Positions 1 to 7,500 of a stretch of DNA of 21,831 nucleotides are shown piece by piece. The stretch's first letter is position 1. The number at the start of each line of letters is the position of its first letter. The notes beneath the pieces were generated by a model that was given only the letters and a program-made list of their open reading frames with translations, made no database searches and had not been told where the DNA came from. The translations under genes were made by a program, and so were the position numbers. The DNA comes from Gemmatimonadota bacterium. GTDB lineage: Bacteria; Latescibacterota; UBA2968; UBA8231. The DNA is taken from positions 1 to 21,831 of the forward strand of contig JABHDC010000217.1 of assembly GCA_018673255.1 (NCBI GenBank), in the 5' to 3' direction.

Positions 1-613
1 CACCACCCGCCACTTCCAGCGCATCATCCACCAACGGCGTGTCGATCGTGCCAGGATTGACAGCCAGCACCCGGATCCCCTGTTCGGCATATTCGAGAGC
101 CATCTGCCGCGTCAGCGACAGAATCGCACCCTTGCTGGCGGCGTAGGCGGGTACCCCCTTGGCAGATTGCAGGCCCTGCACACTCGCCGTGTTGATGATC
201 ACGCCACGGCCGGCATCGAGCATGTGTCGAAGGCACCCGCGGCTCATGAGGAAGACACTCTTCAGATTCACCCCGATGATGCGTTCCCAGTTCTCGTCGC
301 TCATCTCGTGGATCGGCTGATAGCTGTCGGTCGGCTGGATTCCCACGTTGTTGCACAGCACATCGACGGCGCCGAAGGCATCCATCGTCGCCGCGATCAA
401 CGCCCCGCAATCCTCTCGTTGTGACATGTCTGCCCGCTGAAAGCGGATCTCGCCGGCTGCCGGGGCTTCTGCAGCCAGCGTCTCGCCCGCTGCCACATCG
501 ACATCGGCACACATGACACGTGCCCCCTCTTCGGCAAAGGCGGTACAGATTGCCGCGCCGATCCCCTTGGCCCCACCGGTCACGATCACACTACGCCCAG
601 CAAAACGGCTCAT
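1..613 (-). CDS. Short-chain dehydrogenase/reductase (SDR), C-terminus cut by window edge
   Basis: Classical SDR oxidoreductase, an NAD(P)-dependent alcohol/ketone interconverting enzyme of the cytoplasm. Reading down from the ATG at 613 gives 204 residues without a stop to the window edge. The family is usually about 250 residues, so roughly 45-50 C-terminal residues are missing. The Rossmann motif TGGAKGIG is at residues 12-19 and an acidic residue at the end of the second strand (D37 in CADVD) favours NAD(H). The NNVG motif is at 88-91 and the catalytic tetrad N116, S144, Y157, K161 (YAASK) is complete. The PG motif (VNPGTIDTP) is at 185-193. The ATG is preceded by AGGAG about 7 bases upstream, which supports this start. 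It lies 33 bases behind the small Tat-like gene and the creatininase gene on the same strand, so co-transcription is likely. The substrate cannot be read from the sequence. Confidence 0.93.
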   Translation of the reverse strand, partial: MSRFAGRSVIVTGGAKGIGAAICTAFAEEGARVMCADVDVAAGETLAAEAPAAGEIRFQRADMSQREDCGALIAATMDAFGAVDVLCNNVGIQPTDSYQPIHEMSDENWERIIGVNLKSVFLMSRGCLRHMLDAGRGVIINTASVQGLQSAKGVPAYAASKGAILSLTRQMALEYAEQGIRVLAVNPGTIDTPLVDDALEVAGG

Positions 614-646
614 GTTGTCACTCCTGTCATCGTGCGGTGTGATCCA

Positions 647-907
647 TCAACCTGGCGGCGGAGGCGGGGGCGTCTTGCCCTTTCCCTTTCCAGGATTTGG
701 TGACACGCCGCCCCCCTTGCCTTTGCTGTTCGTGTTGTCGCCTTTCTTGGCCAGCGCACCTTCACTCATCAGGAACGTCTGAATGACCGGCGCCACATAC
801 GGCAATTTCTTGATGAAGTCCCGGCGACCCGCATCGGAGGTTCCAGATGTCTTGCTGACGTCTGGCACGTCGTGGTCGGTCTCTTCTGGTTCTTCGTCGA
901 ACATCAT
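647..907 (-). CDS. Small Tat-signal-like protein with Gly/Lys/Pro-rich tail, function unknown
   Basis: An 86-residue protein that I do not recognise as a named family. Three parts are visible. Residues 1-27 are acidic (EEPEETDHDVPDV). Residues 28-53 hold a twin-arginine-like motif (GRRDFIKK) followed by a short, moderately hydrophobic stretch (LPYVAPVIQTFL) ending in GALAKK. The tail from about 54 is rich in Gly, Lys and Pro and ends in six prolines and a glycine. The start could be the first or the second of two adjacent ATGs (907 or 904). The purine-rich AGAAGGA directly upstream suits the second better. It sits between the creatininase gene (60 bases upstream) and the SDR gene (33 bases downstream), all on one strand. 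Possible identities are a small exported protein or a peptide substrate of the neighbouring enzymes. Neither is shown by the sequence. The distinct segments and operon position argue that it is a real gene. Confidence 0.6.
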   Translation of the reverse strand: MMFDEEPEETDHDVPDVSKTSGTSDAGRRDFIKKLPYVAPVIQTFLMSEGALAKKGDNTNSKGKGGGVSPNPGKGKGKTPPPPPPG

Positions 908-967
908 TCCTTCTCACCTTGGCTGAAGTATGCCTCAATATAGCAGCCGCGCGGGCGTCCCTCCATC

Positions 968-1729
968 CTATTCGTAGAGATCGTCCAGATCGGCAGCAGC
1001 CAGTTCCACGAGAAAATCCGCAATCTCTCCGCTCACGTGCTCCAGGCACTGCTTCCCCTTCTCCGGCGTGGAAGGGGCGGGATCACCGACACCCGTATCG
1101 GTTGTCGCCTGCACCCAATCGCGCTGAGTCCAGGCGCGACCGTCCCTGAGTGCGGCCACGCGGAATGTCTTTTCAGCACCATCGCCGGCTTCAGACAGCG
1201 GCTTCACGAGATCCGGTGCCAGATACTGCATCAGACTCGTCTCCATCTCACCGGCATGATCGCCGGGTTCGTCGAAGATGGACGCATCGATCCACTTGTA
1301 CCAGTCGAGGGTGCAGAGAAACATGCCCGCCCGGGGCCACAATTCACGGACCATCTGACGGAAATCGTTGGCGCCGTGACCATTCATGATCACGAGTTTC
1401 TCGATGCCCTGGTGCTGGAGTCCCTCGACCACATCTTCGAGCACCGCCATCTGTGTCGATGGATTCATGTTGATATCGAGCTTGATGTCGACCTGCCCTG
1501 TGTTCACACCAAAAGGAACCGTGGGCAGGACGATCACTTTGGCGCCACGATCCCAGGCCTGCCGCGCCGACTCGGCTGCAATGTGGTCACACTGGACGAC
1601 ATCGGTGTTGTAGGGCAGATGATAGTTGTGTGCTTCCGTCGCGCCCCACGGCAGTACGGCGACGGAATAGTCGGTGTCGGCGACTTCGCGCCATGTGGTC
1701 TCAGAAAGGATATACGGCCGTCCGGCCAT
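968..1729 (-). CDS. Creatininase-family amidohydrolase
   Basis: A 253-residue protein of the creatininase family, metal-dependent hydrolases of cyclic amides and related C-N bonds. The family includes creatininase, FAPy deformylase (ArfB) and the mycofactocin peptidase MftE. The family metal site is readable: E32 and H34 in GATEAHNYHLP, D43 in NTDV, H118 in NGHGAND, and the HAGEMETS motif with E161/E163. The positions of E32, H34, D43 and H118 are each two residues below creatininase Glu34, His36, Asp45 and His120. The frame is open for 22 further codons upstream, but the ATG at 1729 has GGAGTG five bases before it and gives the usual family N-terminus, so I chose it. It is the first gene of a minus-strand set with the small Tat-like protein and the SDR. 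Its start is only 16 bases from that of the divergent FIST gene. The exact substrate is not determinable. Confidence 0.9.
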   Translation of the reverse strand: MAGRPYILSETTWREVADTDYSVAVLPWGATEAHNYHLPYNTDVVQCDHIAAESARQAWDRGAKVIVLPTVPFGVNTGQVDIKLDINMNPSTQMAVLEDVVEGLQHQGIEKLVIMNGHGANDFRQMVRELWPRAGMFLCTLDWYKWIDASIFDEPGDHAGEMETSLMQYLAPDLVKPLSEAGDGAEKTFRVAALRDGRAWTQRDWVQATTDTGVGDPAPSTPEKGKQCLEHVSGEIADFLVELAAADLDDLYE

Positions 1730-1734
1730 GGTTG

Positions 1735-1740
1735 CACTCC
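1735..1740 (-). promoter_or_regulatory. Ribosome binding site deciding the creatininase start
   Basis: On the minus strand the sequence reads GGAGTG and then five bases before the ATG at 1729. This supports the shorter protein over the frame that opens at 1795. Confidence 0.6.
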
Positions 1741-1745
1741 TTGTG

Positions 1746-2954
1746 ATGGAAGAGATTGATCTCGACCTTGTCAGTGTGAAATGGGTTTCCAGCATATCTC
1801 ATGAGAAGGACCTGGGTCGCGCCCTGACTGAGTTACGGCGTGACCTGCGATCACAGCTGGGGGCGCCGGCCGATCTGGTGATGCTGTTTCTCACGCCTCA
1901 CTACGAGGAAGAATACGAACGTGTTCCAGACGCGGTAGCCGGACTCCTGTCACCGGCCCTCTTCATCGGCTGCACCGGCACAGGCATCGTCGGCGCTGGC
2001 CGAGAGGTCGAAGATCGGGCCTCGGTCAGTATCATCGCCGCATCCTTACCCGAAGTCGAGGTGACCCCCTTCTATGTTGAAGAAGAGGATCTGCCGAATC
2101 TCGATGCCGGACCAGAGTACTGGCATGAGGCGATCGGCATCGCACCGGATCCAACACCCCACTTTCTTCTCTTCGTCGACCCCACGGGATCTGTTCCATT
2201 CGATACACGCCCCTTGCTGATGGGGCTGGACTTCGCCTATCCGGCCTCGGCAAAGGTCGGCGGACTGGCCTCCGTGTTGCGGGAGAATTGCCTGTTCATG
2301 GGCGACCGACTGCTGTCCGGCGGGTGTGCCGGTATCGCCCTGCAGGGCGCCATTCAGGTCGATCCCGTTGTCGCCCAGGGTTGTCGTCCTGTCGGTCAGC
2401 CTATGACGATCACCGGTTGCGATGGTTATCTGCTCACCGGTCTCGATGATCGGCCCGCAGTTGAAGTCCTCGTCGAATTGTACCATTCAATGCTGGAGCA
2501 GGACCAGGAACTACTGCAGCGATCACTGCATCTGGGTGTTGCCACGACGGGACTGAAGACAGAATACAAGGCGGGCGATTTTCTCATCCGCAATGTGCTC
2601 CAGCTCGACCATGAGAAGAGTACGATCGCCATCGGCGACCACCTCGAACGCGGTCAGACGGTTCAGTTCCATCTGCGCGATCCGGATGCAGCCCACGACG
2701 AGCTCAGCCTGCTGCTGCGAGAGTACCGCGATACGGTCACCACCGATCCGGCTGGCGCATTGCTGTTCACCTGCACCGGCCGTGGCCGCCATCTGTTCGG
2801 CCAGGCAAGTCACGACACCGGTCTGCTGCAGTCGATTCTCGGCGAAGTCCCGGTGGCCGGCATGTTCTGCGGCGGCGAGATCGGCCCCGTCGGCGACTCG
2901 ACCTATCTACACGGCTACACGAGCTCCTTCGCCATCATCCGTCCGAAGGATTGA
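1746..2954 (+). CDS. FIST domain sensory protein (FIST_N + FIST_C)
   Basis: A stand-alone protein of about 402 residues with the FIST N and C domains, thought to bind small ligands in signal transduction. The N-terminal family pattern is visible as VKWVSSIS near residue 11, followed by an amphipathic helix (ALTELRRDLRSQL). The domain core shows IGCTGTGIVG and the C-terminal domain closes with the typical VAGMFCGGEIGPVG and LHGYTSSFAI. No kinase, GGDEF or membrane segment is attached. The start is uncertain. The ATG at 1746 has no good ribosome site. A GTG at 1776 would give the common short N-terminus that begins with KW. The frame is open back to 1674, but that would overlap the creatininase start. 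The gene ends four bases from the convergent thpR gene. A ligand or partner is not evident from the neighbours. Confidence 0.87.
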   Translation: MEEIDLDLVSVKWVSSISHEKDLGRALTELRRDLRSQLGAPADLVMLFLTPHYEEEYERVPDAVAGLLSPALFIGCTGTGIVGAGREVEDRASVSIIAASLPEVEVTPFYVEEEDLPNLDAGPEYWHEAIGIAPDPTPHFLLFVDPTGSVPFDTRPLLMGLDFAYPASAKVGGLASVLRENCLFMGDRLLSGGCAGIALQGAIQVDPVVAQGCRPVGQPMTITGCDGYLLTGLDDRPAVEVLVELYHSMLEQDQELLQRSLHLGVATTGLKTEYKAGDFLIRNVLQLDHEKSTIAIGDHLERGQTVQFHLRDPDAAHDELSLLLREYRDTVTTDPAGALLFTCTGRGRHLFGQASHDTGLLQSILGEVPVAGMFCGGEIGPVGDSTYLHGYTSSFAIIRPKD

Positions 2955-2958
2955 CCTC

Positions 2959-3549
2959 TCACGACAGCCGTTCCTGATGCAGCGCGCGATACACCGCACC
3001 CTTCGGCGTCAGACGGCTCTCCATCAGTGTGACCACATCCAGGACAAATGGGATGGGGGTCATCTCGATCTCAGACCAACCGGTCGTCTGCGGCAGCACA
3101 TCCCGTCGAGGATCGAGGAATCGGTTTCGTCGGCCAATCGTGAGATGAGGCCGGAAGGCGCGCTCCTCCACCTCCCAGCCGAGGCCTCTGGCATCCTGCT
3201 CGAGATGGCGCTGGAGGTTTCGCAGGTCCGTTGTCTCGCCGTCGATCCCGACCCAGATGACACGAGGCTGACGCACATTGGGGAAAGCACCGACCCGAGA
3301 TAAGGTCAGCGCCATCGGCGTCGCCTCAGCACAACGGATCTTCAGGGCCTCCACAACCAGCGGAATCTGCTCCTCCCGCGTGTCACCGAGGAATCGCAGG
3401 GTGATGTGCATGCTCTGAGCCGAAGTCCACCTCACCTGACCTGCTGGCCAGTCTGCGGCCAGTCTCCTGGTGAGATCGGCCAGTTGCTGGCAGACGCGGC
3501 CGGGAACGTCACCGGCAATGAAGGTGCGGCGGCTCATGCCGCCATCCAT
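2959..3549 (-). CDS. thpR: RNA 2',3'-cyclic phosphodiesterase (2H phosphoesterase, ThpR/LigT)
   Basis: A 196-residue 2H phosphoesterase that opens 2',3'-cyclic phosphates at RNA ends and was first known as a 2'-5' RNA ligase. Both signature motifs are intact: HITL with H48 and T50, and HLTI with H135 and T137 (numbered from the ATG at 3549). The length and the N-terminal pattern RRTFIAGDVP fit the family. Residue M5 (ATG at 3537) is an equally good start, because GGATGG lies upstream of it and family members often begin there. The gene begins three bases after the stop codon of the sugar isomerase (3553), so translation is probably coupled. The pairing with a sugar isomerase looks like positional convenience rather than a shared pathway. 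Confidence 0.92.
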   Translation of the reverse strand: MDGGMSRRTFIAGDVPGRVCQQLADLTRRLAADWPAGQVRWTSAQSMHITLRFLGDTREEQIPLVVEALKIRCAEATPMALTLSRVGAFPNVRQPRVIWVGIDGETTDLRNLQRHLEQDARGLGWEVEERAFRPHLTIGRRNRFLDPRRDVLPQTTGWSEIEMTPIPFVLDVVTLMESRLTPKGAVYRALHQERLS

Positions 3550-3552
3550 CCT

Positions 3553-4368
3553 TCAGCCCGCGCAGGCGCGCAGGCAGGCGTTGAGGTAACCGCGACTCTC
3601 GGCAGCGATCGTCGTCACCTGCCCCAGGTCGTATTCGAGAGCGCCGATGATCTCCAGATTGGCCGCCACATCGAGACTGGACTCGTGCAGGACCCGGATA
3701 TAGCCGAACAGATCGATTTCGCCGCGACCGCAGGCCTGCTCTTCCGGTGGTCCCGGTGGCCCGGCAGTGGCCCGCGCCTCACCACGACAGTCGCGGATGT
3801 GGATGTGGCGGACCCGGGAAATCACCCCGGCCAGCGCCTCGACCGGATTCTCACCCCCGGTGGCGCGGAAGATGTGACTCGGATCCATGTCGATCCCGAA
3901 CCCGGGTGAGGTGATCTTCTCCATGGCGCGCAGCGTCGTGGGCGTATCGTGGATGCACGCACCCACGTGTGCCTTCACGCACAGCACCACACCATGGGCA
4001 TGGGCCTTGTCTGCCTCGGCTGCCAACACATCGGTCTGGCGCTCGAAGTCGTCGTCGTTACCCGTCTTGCCGCCCGGTCCCACGTTGACGACGGGAATAC
4101 CGATCTCAGCTGCCGCCTCGAACGCCCTGGCCAGTCTCTCTGAATCCAGAGAGGTCGCCTCCATGGCCAGCAATTCAAGGCCATACGTGTCGCGCAGGGC
4201 GTGGATATCGGTGACCTGTGCTTTCCAGTTGTCGAGGTCGAGGTGTTCGCACATCCCCTTGATAGCGGACAATTCGACACCGTCATAACCAGCCCAGGCG
4301 ATATGCTTCATTGCCGTGGCGAGGTCAAAACCGCCGAAAAGGACTGTGTTGGCGCCCAGTTTGATCAT
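3553..4368 (-). CDS. Sugar phosphate isomerase/epimerase-like TIM-barrel protein
   Basis: A 271-residue xylose-isomerase-like TIM barrel (AP endonuclease 2 superfamily). The family covers sugar isomerases and epimerases, inosose dehydratases and similar metal enzymes. Visible landmarks are the first strand (MIKLGANTVLFGG), YDGVELS at 28-34, DMDPSH with D162 and H165, RHIHIRD with H188, H190 and D193, and NLEIIG with E239 near the end. At the strand-5 position where the family usually has Glu (E-x-H), this protein reads VKAHVG, with K132 instead. The frame is open 46 codons further upstream, but that part has no family similarity. The ATG at 4368 gives a normal start and lies behind a promoter candidate at 4453-4481. 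It is followed three bases later by thpR. The substrate is unknown. Confidence 0.88.
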   Translation of the reverse strand: MIKLGANTVLFGGFDLATAMKHIAWAGYDGVELSAIKGMCEHLDLDNWKAQVTDIHALRDTYGLELLAMEATSLDSERLARAFEAAAEIGIPVVNVGPGGKTGNDDDFERQTDVLAAEADKAHAHGVVLCVKAHVGACIHDTPTTLRAMEKITSPGFGIDMDPSHIFRATGGENPVEALAGVISRVRHIHIRDCRGEARATAGPPGPPEEQACGRGEIDLFGYIRVLHESSLDVAANLEIIGALEYDLGQVTTIAAESRGYLNACLRACAG

Positions 4369-4452
4369 CGGACTCAGATCTCTCGTTCGATAGTGAGTGG
4401 TTCGGAAACGCTCGCCGGCAGGATACAAGGATCTATTCCTTCGCCGGGCACT

Positions 4453-4481
4453 ACGATAGCCGGGCCCCAAGATGCCGTCAA
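4453..4481 (-). promoter_or_regulatory. Sigma70-like promoter for the sugar isomerase-thpR pair
   Basis: Read on the minus strand, TTGACG (4481-4476) and TATCGT (4458-4453) are separated by exactly 17 bases. The -35 box matches the consensus at five of six positions and the -10 box at four of six. It lies in the 168-base gap between the divergent isomerase and uvrA starts and would give a leader of roughly 75-80 bases. I saw no comparably good plus-strand promoter for uvrA in the same gap. Confidence 0.45.
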
Positions 4482-4536
4482 CGCATTCTGGGCGGGTAAT
4501 GGTCACTCAAAGGGCTTCCTTCCTTGCCGGGGTCAA

Positions 4537-7500
4537 ATGCCTCGAGTAGATTGCCGTGTTCGCCTCTGCTGTTCCACACTCGCCGACCGGCCACATCTAT
4601 TGGAAAACGGCACCCTCCGCGTCCGCGGCGCCCGCGTCCACAATCTCAAGAATGTCGATCTCGAGCTGCCAAAGAATCGACTGATCTGCTTCACCGGGGT
4701 TTCCGGTTCAGGCAAATCGTCGATGGCTTTCGACACGCTCTACGCGGAGGGGCAACGACGCTACGTCGCCTCCTTGTCGGCCTACGCCCGGCAATTCCTC
4801 GGCCAGATGGAGAAACCGGACGTCGATCAGATCGCCGGACTGGCGCCGACGATTTCGATCTCTCAGAAGACCGGCGGGGCCAATCCGCGCTCGACGGTGG
4901 GCACCGTCACCGAGATCTACGACTACCTGCGCGTCCTGTTCGCTCGCTGCGGTACACCTCATTGTACCGAGTGCGGCAGCGAGATCGGCGCCCAGACCCG
5001 TGACCAGATCGTGGGCCGCGTGGCCGCCCTGCCCGCCGAAAGCCGACTGCACATCCTGGCCCCGGTTGTGGACAATCGGCGTGGTGAATACCACGACCTG
5101 TTCGAAGAGATGCACCGCGACGGATTCCTGCGCGCTCGCGTCGATGGCCAGATCTACAGCCTCGATACACCCCCCGAGCTTGATCGGTATGCACGGCACA
5201 CGATCGAGATCGTCGTCGACCGCCTCGTGCTGCATGGCGATTTCCAGTCACGACTCGAAGAGGCCGTCGACAATGCCCTGCGACTCGGTGAGGGATCATT
5301 GATCGTCGCCATGGAGGGCGAAGAGGATCGCCTCTTGTCCGCCAACTTCGACTGTGTGCGTTGCGGCATTTCCTACGCCGAAACGACACCCCAGATGTTC
5401 TCCTTCAACAATCCCAGTGGCATGTGTCCGGATTGTGGGGGCCTGGGCACGCGCATGTTGATGAGCGAGAAACTCCTCGTCCCCGATCCATCGCGATCGA
5501 TCCTGCAGGGCGCCGTCGAACCCCTGGGTGATGTCAAAGCCAATCGGTGGCGCTACCATCTCTACGAAGGCGTCGCCGAACACCTGGGCTTTGTCCTGGA
5601 TGCCCCCTGGTCCGACCTGACCGAGAAGCAGAAATCCGGCTTCCTCCGCGGCCTCGGGACCAAGAAGCTCGAGTTCTCCTATACCAACCAGAGTGGCAAT
5701 ACCTGGTCGCACAGGGATCGATACGAGGGTGCTCTCGACTTCGTCGAGGAGAAGTTGCACCAGGGGAACGACAAGACCCGTCGGGAACTGAGTCACTATG
5801 TGCGCACCGAGCGTTGCGGTACCTGCGATGCCGGGCGCCTGCGCCCTGAGGCCCTCAGCGTCCTCATTGACTCCCACAACCTGCCCCAGCTGACGGCCCT
5901 GCCCATCGAGCAGAGCTGCAAGTTTTTCCACGAACTGGCACTGACCGACGAGAAGGCGATCATCGCCGAAGATGCCCTCAAGGAGATTCGTGGGCGACTC
6001 GACCTGCTCGAGAATATCGGCCTGGGGTATCTCACGCTCGATCGAGGCGCGCACACACTGTCGGGAGGCGAGTCGCAGCGCATTCGCCTGGCCAGTCAGA
6101 TCGGCTCGGGTCTCGTCGGTGTTCTCTACATCCTTGATGAGCCCTCGATCGGACTCCATCACCGCGACAACCAGCGCCTGCTGAACACCCTGAGGCACCT
6201 GCGGGACGTGGGCAACACGGTGATCATCGTCGAACACGACGAAGACACGATGCGCCAGGCAGACGTCCTCGTCGACTTCGGGCCAGGTGCAGGTGATCGC
6301 GGTGGCCACGTCATCGTTCACGGCACGCCAGGCGAGGTCGCCAATACGGAGGCGTCACTCACCGGCCAGTATCTGTCCGGCGCCCTTGGCATTGCAGTAC
6401 CGGAGGCACGGCGTGATCCGGGTGACCACTGGCTGACCGTGCGCGGGGCCCGCCACAACAATCTGCGGGGGATCGATATCCGTATTCCCCTCGGCGTATT
6501 CACCTGCGTGACAGGTGTGTCGGGTTCGGGGAAGAGTTCGCTCATCAACGACATTCTCTTCAAACAACTCGACAACGACCTGCACCGGGCACAGACCGAA
6601 CCGGGTGACCACGATGCGATCGACGGTGTCGATCAGCTCGACAAGGTCATTCGCATCGACCAGAAACCCATCGGTCGCACACCGCGATCCAATCCGGCGA
6701 CCTACACCGACGTCTTCACGCCGATCCGCCAGCTCTTCGCCCAGATGACGGAGTCGAAGGTGCGGGGTTATGCACCGGGCCGCTTCAGCTTCAACGTCAA
6801 GGGAGGGCGCTGTGAGGCCTGTGACGGCAACGGGGCGATCCTGGTGGAAATGGAATTCCTCGCCGATGTGTGGGTAACGTGCGAAGGCTGCGATGGACAG
6901 CGCTTCGATCGCGAGACCCTGTCGGTAAAATTCCGCGAACACTCGATCTCCGAAGTGCTCAACCTCGAAGTCGATGAGGCACGCACGCTCTTCGCGAATG
7001 TCCCCCACATCCGGCGCGTGCTCGACACGCTTCACGATGTCGGTCTCGGCTACCTGAAGCTTGGACAGCCCGCTCCAACCCTGTCCGGGGGCGAGGCACA
7101 GCGGGTCAAACTATCCAAGGAACTGTGCCGCAAGAGCACGGGACGCACTCTCTACCTGCTCGATGAACCGACAACGGGGCTGCACTTCGCCGACATCGAC
7201 AAGCTACTGGGCATCCTGCATCGACTCGTCGATGCAGGTAACAGCGTCATCGTCATCGAACACAACATGGACGTCATCAAGACATCTGACTGGCTCATCG
7301 ATATGGGGCCCGAAGGTGGCGCCGCCGGTGGCCTGGAGATCGCGAGTGGCACGCCGGAGCAACTGGCGACTGTCGATACGTCCCATACAGGGCAGATTCT
7401 GACCGATGTCCTGGCTCCCAGATCTGCGCAGGAGAGACTTCCCGATCCCGAAATTCCGGCCATTGGCGAGGGGCTGCGTGAGATCGAGGTCGTCGGCGCC

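Noticed and set aside
1037..1759. A 240-codon plus-strand frame opposite the creatininase gene
   Set aside because: The minus-strand frame has the complete creatininase metal motifs. The plus-strand frame is a shadow.
2593..3303. A 236-codon frame crossing the FIST and thpR genes
   Set aside because: It overlaps two genes with clear family motifs in other frames and has a low-complexity Ser/Ala/Arg composition.
4390..4420. Repeated GTTCG words upstream of uvrA as a possible alphaproteobacterial LexA box
   Set aside because: The two GTTC words are 11 bases apart rather than the 7 required by the known GTTC-N7-GTTC box, and the lineage is not clearly alphaproteobacterial.
4201..4536. A 112-codon upstream extension of the UvrA frame across the isomerase start
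   Set aside because: It lies antisense to the isomerase N-terminus and has no similarity to UvrA. UvrA homology begins only near the TTG at 4600.
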